Of a stretch of DNA of 44,040 nucleotides, positions 33,894 through 40,818 are shown piece by piece. The notes under the pieces were generated by a model. That model was not told the DNA's origin. It made no database searches and saw only the letters and a list, made by a program, of their open reading frames with translations. Origin of the DNA: an uncultured Rhodospirillales bacterium. GTDB taxonomy: Bacteria; Pseudomonadota; Alphaproteobacteria; Acetobacterales; Acetobacteraceae. Where the stretch lies: the NCBI GenBank assembly GCA_903924855.1, contig CAIYCW010000008.1, positions 1 through 44,040 on the forward strand, written 5' to 3'. Position 1 is the stretch's first letter. Each line of letters opens with the position of its first letter. The position numbers and the translations under genes were made by a program.

Positions 33894-34277
33894 GTCATTT
33901 ATCCTTTGGCAAGCATTGGGTGGCGCAGGGCCGGGATTGGCATCCAGGCGATGCGGGCAGTGCGACCGTGGCTGCAATCGCGGCCACGTTCAAAATACTG
34001 CGCTGAAAAAATCTGATGTCTGCTGCGGCCATAGGGCCGGAGCGTAGAGAAATAGCGCAGTATCTTGCGGGTATTTTTCAAAACGCACTCCGGTTAGGTC
34101 TGACCTATAATTGTTTAGTCGATTACCTGAATCGGAGTGTAGGCTCGGAATACACTCAGGATAATGCGCGCCGGGTTGGCGCGAACTGTCTGCTTCCGAG
34201 ACAATTCAGTGCGATCGCCTGCGTCGGCCTGACGCGATCACCATCGCCCTGGCCATTGCCGGGCAGGAGAATCAGCC
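33894..34277. promoter_or_regulatory. Divergent intergenic region with a long inverted repeat
   Basis: This 384-base region separates the DUF883-Dps operon from the giant sensor gene. CAAAATACTGCGCT (33991-34004) and AGCGCAGTATCTTG (34054-34067) are inverted copies matching at 13 of 14 positions, 49 bases apart. AT content is higher around 33985-34175 than in nearby genes. Promoters for both directions must lie here, but none is clear enough to place. No convincing ORF is seen. Confidence 0.6.
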
Positions 34278-37200
34278 ATGCCCGCAAATTTGCCGCACCC
34301 CTTTCCGGTCATCGGCATCGGCGCATCCGCCGGCGGGCTGGCCGCCTGCAGCAGGCTGCTCGACGCAATGCCCGCAGACCACGGCATGGCGATGATCCTG
34401 GTGCAGCATCTCGATCCCAACCACGCCAGCCTGATGGTCGACCTGCTGCAGGAACACACCACGATGACGGTGGTGGAGGCGACGGATGGCATGCACGTGG
34501 TACCCAACCATCTCTACGCCATCCCGCCAGGTGTCTATCTGTCCGTGAAGGCGGGGGCACTGCATCTGTCCGAGCCGGTGGCCGGGCATGGGGCGAGGCT
34601 GCCGCTGGATTTTCTGCTGCGGGCGATGGCCACTGAATATGGCGCGCGCTCGGTTGCGGTCATCCTGTCCGGCTTTGGCGCGGATGGCTCGGATGGGCTG
34701 CAGGCGATCCATGCCGAAGGCGGGTTCGTGATCGTCCAGGATCCGGCCGAGGCGCAGTACAAGGCCATGCCCCAGAACGCGATCGACACCGGCCTGGTGG
34801 ACCTCATCCTGCCGCTTGCGCGCATTCCGCAGGCGATGCTGGACCACGCGGCAATCCCCCTGCAATCCGCAGCGGGGCTGCCGGGTCCGGATCACGCCAC
34901 CGCGACGGGGCCGGCAGGCATGGCGGATCAGGCGTTGATCCTGGAGCAGATCATCGACCTGCTACACCGGCGAACATCGCATGATTTCAGCCTTTACAAG
35001 ACCGGCACCCTGCAGCGCCGCATCAACCGGCGCATCGCGATGGCAATCCCGAAACTGCCGAGCATGGCGGCCTACCTCGCCATGCTCCAGGCCTCCCCCG
35101 ACGAGGTGACGCAGCTTGCGGCCGACCTGTTGATCCATGTGACCCGGTTCTTTCGCGATCCCGCGGTGTTCGGTGAGTTGGACACAACCATCCTGCCCGG
35201 GCTGATCGCAGGCCGCGACAAGGGGGGGCCGCTTCGCATCTGGGTTGCCGGCTGCAGCACGGGCGAGGAGACCTATTCCCTGGCGATGCTGCTGGTGGAG
35301 CATATCGAGGCGATGGCGCGGCCGCCCGAGGATGCGATCGAGCTGAAGCTGTTCGCCTCCGACATCGATGCGGCGGTGGTGGCGACGGCACGGGCCGGCG
35401 CCTATCCGTCCAGCATCGAGGCGCAGATCCCACCCGATCGTCTGGCCCGGCATTTCATCCGTGAAGGGGCCGGCTACACCGTCCGGCCCAGCCTGCGCCA
35501 GCTTGTGGTGTTCAGCGTGCAGGACCTGCTGTCCGACCCGCCCTTCTCCAGGCTGGATATGATCTCATGCCGCAACCTGCTGATCTATCTGAGGCCGGAG
35601 GCGCAGGCGCGGCTGATCTCGATATTCCATTTCGCGCTGAAACCAGGCGGCCTGCTGCTGCTGGGCAATGCCGAGACCACCGGGCCTGCCGAGGATATGT
35701 TCGAGGTGGTGCACAAGACGGCACGGCTTTACCGCACCCTGCCGGGACATCCCGGGCTTCCAGCGCCCTTGGGCAAACAGAAACTGCTGCGCCCGCCACA
35801 GCTGGAGATACCATCGGTGGAGCTTTCTGCCCCCCGCGCCACCACCCTGGCCAGCCTGTGCCGCAGGCTGGTGCTGGAGAGCTACGCCCCGGCCGCCCTG
35901 CTGGTGAACCGGCGTCGGCAATGCATTTATTCGCTGGGGCCGATCGATCGCTATCTGCGCATGGCACCGGGCGTGCCATCCAACGACGTGCTGGCGATGG
36001 CACGGCCAGGGCTGCGCACCCCTTTGCGCGTGGCGATCGAGCAGGCGATCGAGACGCAGCTGCGCGTGGCGTCGGACTATCATCCGGCGCTTGACGACGA
36101 CCAGCAGGGATTTCGCATCGAGGTGCACCCGGTGCACAGCGATGGACAGGCCCTGCTGTTGATCTGCTTTGTCGACATGCCGCAGCCGGCGCTGCCCGCC
36201 ACGGCCGCAGACCCGGCAGACCCCCAGGCGATGGCCGTGCTGCGGCAGAAGCTGGAGACCAGCCGCATCGCGCTGTCACGCGCACTCGGGGATCTGGCGC
36301 GCGCCGGCGAGGAGCATGCCGAGAGCCAGCAGGAGGCGCTGTCGGTCAATGAGGAATACCAATCCACCAACGAGGAGCTGCTGGCCTCCAAGGAGGAGCT
36401 GCAATCGCTCAACGAGGAGCTGACCGCGCTGAACAGCCAGCTGCAGGAGACGCTGCAGCGCAGCCGAGTGACCTCCAACGACCTGCAGAACGTGTTGTTC
36501 AGCACGGATGTGGCGACACTCTGCCTCGACACCCATCTGTGTGTTCGCTTCTTCACGCCAACCACGCGCGTGCTGTTCAACCTGATCGCCAGCGATGTCG
36601 GCCGGCCGATCACCGATCTCAACGCACTGACCATCCATGGCAGCCTGCCGGAGGAGGCACGCCAGGTGATCGCCAGCGGTGCCGCCCATGAGACCGAATT
36701 GCTGATGCCAAGCGGGATCTGGTTCCAGCGCCGTATCCTGCCCTATCGCACGCATGAGAACGCCATCGCCGGCGTGGTGATCACCTTCACCGACATCACC
36801 GAGCGCAAATCGGTGGCGCGCGCGCTGGAGGAGGCGAAGCTGCAGGCCGATATCGCCAATCACGCCAAGTCCCGCTTTCTGGCCGCGGCCAGCCACGATC
36901 TGCGCCAGCCGTTGCAGACCCTGGCGCTGCTGTCGGGCGTGCTGGGCAAATCCGTGATCAGCGCTGAGTCCAAGGCGCTGGTCACACGGCAGGACGAGGC
37001 GCTGTCCGGCATTTCCGGCATGCTCAACACATTGCTGGACATCAACGAGATCGAGACCGGCGGGTTGAAGCCCGATCTGTCGGATTTCCCGCTTGGCACC
37101 TTGCTGGCCTCGCTGCACGCGCAGTTCAGCCTGCATGCGGAGGCGCAGTCGATCGGGTTGCGGATGGTGGCGTGCAGCGTGGTGGTGCACAGCGACCCAC

Positions 37201-38627
37201 GGCTGTTGGAACAGATGATCCGCAATCTGCTGTCCAACGCGCTGAAATACACCAGCAAGGGCCGCGTGCTGCTCGGCTGCCGTCGCAGGCCGGGCGTGCT
37301 CTCGATCGAGGTGTGGGACACCGGCCTGGGCATTCCAGAGCGCGAGCACAAGGTGATCTTCGAGGAATACTACCAGCTCAACAACGCAAGCCGGGACCGC
37401 AGCCGCGGCCTGGGGCTGGGACTTTCGATCGTAAGCCAGCTCGCCACCGTGCTGGGGCACAGCGTGCGCGTGTGTTCGGTTCCCGGCCGTGGCTCGTGCT
37501 TTGCCATCGACATCGCCCTGCCGGTGCTGCTGGAGGCACCGAAGGTGCTGTGGGAGTCCACCAAGCTGGACGGCATGGAGCTGCCCAGCCTGCCCATTCC
37601 CGGTGAGATCCTGTTGATCGAGGATGATCTCAGCGTGCGTGACCTGCTGGCGCAGCTGCTGATCGCGGAGGGCCACCGGGTCACCGCGGTGTCCGATGGT
37701 GTCACCGCGATGGAGCTGGTGCAGAGCGGGCAGGTGGTGCCGGACCTGATCCTGACCGATTTCAACCTGCCCAACCACATGGACGGGCTGAAGGTGACGG
37801 CCGCTCTGCGCGCCGAGCTGGACCGGAAGGTGCCCAGCATCGTGCTGACCGGCGACATCTCCAAGGAAACGCTGCGCAACATCGCAGCCCATGGCAGTGT
37901 GCAGTTGAACAAGCCGATCAAGCCGGTGGAACTGCTCGCCTGCATCCAGCGCGCGCTGGCGGCACCGGTGCCGCAACTCGCCCCACCACCAGCGCCGCCC
38001 CGCCCGGAGGGAACCCCGGTGATCCGCGTCATCGATGACGACACCCAGGCGCGTGGCGCGATGCGCCTGCTGTTCGAACAACAGGGCTATGCCTGCCAGA
38101 CCTTCGCCACCGCCGAGGCGTTTCTGGCAAGCCCGCCGGAGACCGGGCCCGGCTGTGTGCTGATCGACGCTGTGCTGCCCGGGATGAGCGGGCTGGACCT
38201 GCTGCGCACCCTCACCGCGCAGCGCCACGCCATGCCGTCGATCATGATCACCGGGCACAGCGATGTGCCGATGGCGGTGGCGGCCATGAAGGGGGGTGCG
38301 ATCGATTTCATCGACAAGCCCGCCAGTGCCGATGACCTGCTGCGCGCGATCGCCCTGGCGCTGACCCATGCGCGCGACGCCGGCACCCAGCGTTCCTGGC
38401 AGGAGGCCGCCCAGCGCCAGCTGGACACGCTGACCGATCGCCAGAAGCAGATCATGCGCATGGTGCTGGACGGCCATCCGAGCAAGAACATCGCGGCCGA
38501 TCTGGGGATCAGCCAGCGCACGGTGGAGAATCATCGTGCCGCGATCATGCACAAGACCGGCGCCAAATCGCTGCCGGCCTTGGCACGACTGGCCTTGCAG
38601 GCAGCCGAGCTGGGTTCTGCTGAGTAG
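34278..38627 (+). CDS. CheB-CheR-PAS-histidine kinase-REC-REC-LuxR fusion protein
   Basis: This 1449-residue protein has no membrane segment. Domains in order: CheB methylesterase (about 8-190; Ser17 in GIGASAGG, His44, Asp136), CheR methyltransferase (about 235-485; AGCSTGEE at 323-330), coiled coil (about 650-730, rich in NEELxSxxEEL), PAS (about 735-840), HisKA with His873 in SHDLRQP, HATPase (N box near 983, G boxes near 1014 and 1042), receiver 1 (Asp1161), FixJ-like receiver 2 (Asp1297) and a LuxR-type helix-turn-helix (about 1384-1440). Start ATG 34278 is preceded by GGCAGGAGAA. All catalytic and phosphoacceptor residues needed are present. CheB-CheR-PAS-kinase fusions are known; a kinase with its own DNA-binding output is less usual. 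No Hpt domain or chemoreceptor is seen. Neighbouring stress genes are plausible targets. Confidence 0.93.
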   Translation: MPANLPHPFPVIGIGASAGGLAACSRLLDAMPADHGMAMILVQHLDPNHASLMVDLLQEHTTMTVVEATDGMHVVPNHLYAIPPGVYLSVKAGALHLSEPVAGHGARLPLDFLLRAMATEYGARSVAVILSGFGADGSDGLQAIHAEGGFVIVQDPAEAQYKAMPQNAIDTGLVDLILPLARIPQAMLDHAAIPLQSAAGLPGPDHATATGPAGMADQALILEQIIDLLHRRTSHDFSLYKTGTLQRRINRRIAMAIPKLPSMAAYLAMLQASPDEVTQLAADLLIHVTRFFRDPAVFGELDTTILPGLIAGRDKGGPLRIWVAGCSTGEETYSLAMLLVEHIEAMARPPEDAIELKLFASDIDAAVVATARAGAYPSSIEAQIPPDRLARHFIREGAGYTVRPSLRQLVVFSVQDLLSDPPFSRLDMISCRNLLIYLRPEAQARLISIFHFALKPGGLLLLGNAETTGPAEDMFEVVHKTARLYRTLPGHPGLPAPLGKQKLLRPPQLEIPSVELSAPRATTLASLCRRLVLESYAPAALLVNRRRQCIYSLGPIDRYLRMAPGVPSNDVLAMARPGLRTPLRVAIEQAIETQLRVASDYHPALDDDQQGFRIEVHPVHSDGQALLLICFVDMPQPALPATAADPADPQAMAVLRQKLETSRIALSRALGDLARAGEEHAESQQEALSVNEEYQSTNEELLASKEELQSLNEELTALNSQLQETLQRSRVTSNDLQNVLFSTDVATLCLDTHLCVRFFTPTTRVLFNLIASDVGRPITDLNALTIHGSLPEEARQVIASGAAHETELLMPSGIWFQRRILPYRTHENAIAGVVITFTDITERKSVARALEEAKLQADIANHAKSRFLAAASHDLRQPLQTLALLSGVLGKSVISAESKALVTRQDEALSGISGMLNTLLDINEIETGGLKPDLSDFPLGTLLASLHAQFSLHAEAQSIGLRMVACSVVVHSDPRLLEQMIRNLLSNALKYTSKGRVLLGCRRRPGVLSIEVWDTGLGIPEREHKVIFEEYYQLNNASRDRSRGLGLGLSIVSQLATVLGHSVRVCSVPGRGSCFAIDIALPVLLEAPKVLWESTKLDGMELPSLPIPGEILLIEDDLSVRDLLAQLLIAEGHRVTAVSDGVTAMELVQSGQVVPDLILTDFNLPNHMDGLKVTAALRAELDRKVPSIVLTGDISKETLRNIAAHGSVQLNKPIKPVELLACIQRALAAPVPQLAPPPAPPRPEGTPVIRVIDDDTQARGAMRLLFEQQGYACQTFATAEAFLASPPETGPGCVLIDAVLPGMSGLDLLRTLTAQRHAMPSIMITGHSDVPMAVAAMKGGAIDFIDKPASADDLLRAIALALTHARDAGTQRSWQEAAQRQLDTLTDRQKQIMRMVLDGHPSKNIAADLGISQRTVENHRAAIMHKTGAKSLPALARLALQAAELGSAE

Positions 38628-38733
38628 AATCCGGCGCTCCCCGCATTGCGGCATGCAGGCTTAGGGTTTGACTGCACGCTGGCTAGACCCAGGCCCATCC
38701 GGGACTGATGCGCGCCAATAAAGGAGCTCAGCC

Positions 38734-38943
38734 ATGACTGACACGACACCACATCCGGCCGTTGCCGCCCATCTGCACGCAGCCTCGCTGCACAATGCTG
38801 CCGCCCATGCGCACCACAACGCCGCGCAATCCCATGCAACGGCCAAACCGGCCGATGCCAAGGTCTCGGCCGACACCGCCCATGGCCACAGCGAAGCCGC
38901 CGCCAAGCTGACCACGGCAGCGCACGCCGTCTCGCACAAGTAG
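38734..38943 (+). CDS. Small Ala/His-rich protein of unknown function
   Basis: This 69-residue soluble protein follows AAAGGAG and is mostly Ala, with 12 His spread throughout (for example HLHAASLHNAAAHAHHN). No signal peptide, membrane segment or known family is seen. His pairs at helix-like spacing could bind metal, which is only a guess. It lies between the sensor fusion and CsbD genes and is followed by a hairpin. Confidence 0.65.
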   Translation: MTDTTPHPAVAAHLHAASLHNAAAHAHHNAAQSHATAKPADAKVSADTAHGHSEAAAKLTTAAHAVSHK

Positions 38944-38959
38944 AGCAGCCGCTCTGCGT

Positions 38960-38999
38960 GTCCCGGCGCCAGATCTCTCCCCGAGTGAGGCGCCGGGAC
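38960..38999 (+). terminator. Predicted hairpin terminator after the Ala/His-rich gene
   Basis: GTCCCGGCGCC (38960-38970) and GGCGCCGGGAC (38989-38999) form a perfect 11-base stem with an 18-base loop, 17 bases after the stop. Only a weak T-rich stretch follows. Confidence 0.55.
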
Positions 39000-39016
39000 G
39001 GCTTTCATGGTTTGAA

Positions 39017-39031
39017 CCAACGACGCGTTGG
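39017..39031. promoter_or_regulatory. Palindrome in the csbD upstream region
   Basis: CCAACGACGCGTTGG is a perfect inverted repeat of six bases around ACG, ending 18 bases before the CsbD start. It could be an operator or a leader hairpin. Confidence 0.35.
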
Positions 39032-39049
39032 CAACGAAAGGAGATCTGG

Positions 39050-39220
39050 ATGAACAAGGATCGGATCGAAGGCGCCGCCAAAGAGGCCGCCGGCAAGGTG
39101 AAGCAGGTTGTCGGCAAGGTGGTCGGCGATGCCAAGCTCGAGCAGGACGGTGCGGCCGAAAAGCTGGCAGGCACGGTTCAGAACGCCGTCGGCGGTCTGA
39201 AGGATGCGCTCAAGCGCTGA
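39050..39220 (+). CDS. CsbD-family stress protein
   Basis: This 56-residue protein starts at ATG 39050 with AAAGGAG upstream. It begins MNKDRIEGAAKEAAGKVKQ, continues with VGKVVGDAKLEQDGAAEKL and ends GGLKDALKR, which is the full CsbD pattern. CsbD proteins are small, highly charged and induced by general stress in many bacteria; their mechanism is unknown. It forms a single-gene unit between two hairpins. Confidence 0.93.
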   Translation: MNKDRIEGAAKEAAGKVKQVVGKVVGDAKLEQDGAAEKLAGTVQNAVGGLKDALKR

Positions 39221-39236
39221 GTTCAGTCCACAGACA

Positions 39237-39280
39237 CGCCCCGCAGGCCGCCTGCCCTCCAAGGGGCGGCCTGTGGGGCG
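39237..39280. terminator. Bidirectional terminator after csbD
   Basis: CGCCCCGCAGGCCGCC (39237-39252) pairs with GGCGGCCTGTGGGGCG (39265-39280) with a single G-T wobble around a 12-base loop. It lies between the CsbD stop and the convergent gene ending at 39296. Confidence 0.7.
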
Positions 39281-39295
39281 TTGATCTGTACGCTG

Positions 39296-39517
39296 TCAGG
39301 ATTGGCGGCGGGTCAGCAATACCAGGGCAAGCCCTGCCACGATGAAGCCGGCGCCCGCATAATCCGGAAAGGCAAAGCTGTGCTGCTCGGCCACCGATGC
39401 GGTGAGCGGGCCGATCGCCACCACTGGCTTCTCCGTGGTGTAGGAGAACCGCCCCACCACCAGCACACCAATTCCCATCAGCACCAGCAGCACGCCCACA
39501 ATAGACCAGTTTCGCAT
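39296..39517 (-). CDS. Small two-helix membrane protein, unknown
   Basis: This 73-residue protein has an N-terminal membrane segment (IVGVLLVLMGIGVLVVG), a polar central region of about 30 residues and a C-terminal segment (GAGFIVAGLALVLL), with a positively charged end. Spacing and size resemble DUF3185-type small proteins but the match is not certain. It is 11 bases downstream of the glycine-zipper lipoprotein gene on the same strand, so the two are probably co-transcribed. Confidence 0.65.
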   Translation of the reverse strand: MRNWSIVGVLLVLMGIGVLVVGRFSYTTEKPVVAIGPLTASVAEQHSFAFPDYAGAGFIVAGLALVLLTRRQS

Positions 39518-39528
39518 CGCCTTGCTCC

Positions 39529-39765
39529 TCAGTGGTTCAGATTGATTTGGCGGGGCGAGGTCAACGCGCCGGTGCCAGCGCCCACGGCGCCGCCGATCAG
39601 CGCACCCTCGACCGGCGCACCGACCAGGGCACCGCCCAGCAGGCCAACGCCAGCGCCAATGCCGCCGCCGCTCAACGCACGCTCACCGGTGCTGTGGCCG
39701 CACCCCGCAAGCAAACCGGCGGTCAGCGTCAAGGCCAACCAGCCGGACATCATCGTGCTTCGCAT
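39529..39765 (-). CDS. Glycine-zipper lipoprotein
   Basis: This 78-residue protein starts at ATG 39765 with GGGAGG six bases upstream. The signal peptide ends in the lipobox LLAGC, giving lipidated Cys near residue 18. The rest is a glycine zipper (GGGIGAGVGLLGGALVGA and a second repeat GALIGGAVGAGTGAL), as in YMGG/OmpA-linked outer membrane lipoproteins. It is probably anchored in the outer membrane and may insert or oligomerise through the zipper. Confidence 0.8.
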   Translation of the reverse strand: MRSTMMSGWLALTLTAGLLAGCGHSTGERALSGGGIGAGVGLLGGALVGAPVEGALIGGAVGAGTGALTSPRQINLNH

Positions 39766-40103
39766 TGCATGCCTCCCTGAATTCATTGCCGGGCGGATGC
39801 CGTAACGGCATGGACCGGAATGGTATGTGAACAGATGACATAGGCCATCGCACAGATGGTGGACAGGATCGGGAAACACTCAGAGTTAGATCGTCGAATA
39901 ATAATTCAATACGATTCTCAAATTCATACAGAATTATTCTGCAACGCACCGGCGATCACCTCGGCACAATACAAAAACAAAACCGCTATCCCGTTTACGT
40001 TCCCTGCACAGGTATATTCCGCTCCTGCCAGAGCATGACAATTTCTTCTAGACAGGCTGTGCCTGGCCCGTTGCCAGCCAATATGGCGAAAGGAAATCTT
40101 GAA
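39766..40103. promoter_or_regulatory. AT-rich divergent intergenic region with two palindromes
   Basis: This 338-base region separates the glycine-zipper lipoprotein gene from the Thr-rich secreted protein gene. ATGCCGTAACGGCAT (39797-39811) is a perfect 7+1+7 palindrome in the leader of the - strand gene. CAGAATTATTCTG (39929-39941) is a perfect 6+1+6 palindrome in the AT-rich centre. No ORF or clear promoter boxes can be defended. Confidence 0.5.
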
Positions 40104-40475
40104 ATGATCGCTCGCATCACAAAAAATCCGGTGCTGGTGGCGTTGTCGCTGATCTCCGGCTTCGTGGTGTCACAGGCGGCACTGGCGCAGACGACGGTGC
40201 AGCAGACCACCACCACGGTGCAGCCGACGCCGCCTTACACCGTTGGAACGCCGATGCCGCATCCGGTGGTCGAGGCACCTCCGGTCGGCACGCTCAGCAC
40301 CACCACCATGCGCAAATCGGTGTCGCCCGATGGCAGCCACACCGAGCAGCAGAGCTCGACCTACCGCAACACGCAGGGTGTGGCCGAGGACAGCGTGACA
40401 CGCACCACCACCACCGCAGCGCCGGTGCTGCCCGCCATCACCACGCGCACCACCACCACGACAGACCAGCCGTAA
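40104..40475 (+). CDS. Thr-rich secreted protein, unknown
   Basis: This 123-residue protein starts at ATG 40104 with AAAGGAAA upstream. A signal peptide ends near VSQAALAQ. The mature part is rich in Thr, Pro and Ser with short runs such as QQTTTTVQPTPP and a final RTTTTTDQP. No domain is recognised. It precedes a similarly Thr-rich lipoprotein gene by 24 bases and is probably co-transcribed with it. Confidence 0.72.
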   Translation: MIARITKNPVLVALSLISGFVVSQAALAQTTVQQTTTTVQPTPPYTVGTPMPHPVVEAPPVGTLSTTTMRKSVSPDGSHTEQQSSTYRNTQGVAEDSVTRTTTTAAPVLPAITTRTTTTTDQP

Positions 40476-40499
40476 ACCCCTGATCCAGGAATTATCAAA

Positions 40500-40691
40500 A
40501 TGACACTTCGCCCACGCGCCCAACACCTGATGGCAGCCGGCCTGGTTGGCGGCGCATTGCTGCTCAGCGGCTGTTCCTCCGCCCCGCCGTCGCACACCAC
40601 GACAACCACACAGCAGACCACGACACCGTCTCAGCCGGCGATGCCCGCGGTGACCACAACGGTGACCAAGACCCAGCAGGTCACGCCTTAA
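40500..40691 (+). CDS. Thr-rich lipoprotein, unknown
   Basis: This 63-residue protein follows AGGAATTATCAAA. Its signal peptide ends in lipobox LLSGC, with lipidated Cys near residue 25. The remaining 38 residues are almost all Thr, Ser, Pro, Gln and Val. Composition matches the upstream secreted protein, which suggests that they interact or share an origin. A strong hairpin follows 11 bases after the stop. Confidence 0.72.
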   Translation: MTLRPRAQHLMAAGLVGGALLLSGCSSAPPSHTTTTTQQTTTPSQPAMPAVTTTVTKTQQVTP

Positions 40692-40702
40692 GCCAGAGCA
40701 AG

Positions 40703-40732
40703 GTCCGACCGATTGGAAACAATCGGTCGGAC
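40703..40732 (+). terminator. Perfect hairpin after the Thr-rich lipoprotein gene
   Basis: GTCCGACCGATT (40703-40714) and AATCGGTCGGAC (40721-40732) form a perfect 12-base stem with the loop GGAAAC. No T-run follows. The octamer GTCCGACC is shared with the next hairpin. Confidence 0.65.
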
Positions 40733-40760
40733 GGTCGTGCACTGAAGATCATAGTATATA

Positions 40761-40816
40761 GAGAAACGTCCGACCTGACTGACCGCAAAGCGGTTCAGTC
40801 TGGTCGGACGTTTCTC
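40761..40816. terminator. Long hairpin between convergent genes
   Basis: GAGAAACGTCCGACC (40761-40775) and GGTCGGACGTTTCTC (40802-40816) form a perfect 15-base stem. The inner bases (ACTGACCGC and GCGGTTCAGT around AAA) extend it with one bulge. It ends two bases before the stop of the - strand ABC gene and probably terminates transcription from both sides. Confidence 0.7.
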
Positions 40817-40818
40817 TG

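Noticed and set aside
34278..38627. The sensor fusion as two genes (kinase and separate response regulator)
   Set aside because: One uninterrupted frame spans all domains, with no stop or good internal ribosome site seen between the two receivers. A sequencing error cannot be fully excluded.
36276..38654. 792-residue - strand open frame opposite the sensor kinase
   Set aside because: The + strand sensor has intact motifs over the same region; the - strand frame has none.
38669..38700. TTGACT at about 38669 as a promoter for the Ala/His-rich gene
   Set aside because: No -10 box at acceptable spacing could be found.
40104..40691. Thr-rich coding region as a CRISPR or tandem-repeat array
   Set aside because: Repeats are short codon runs of ACC/ACG inside two good coding frames, with no spacers or fixed unit.
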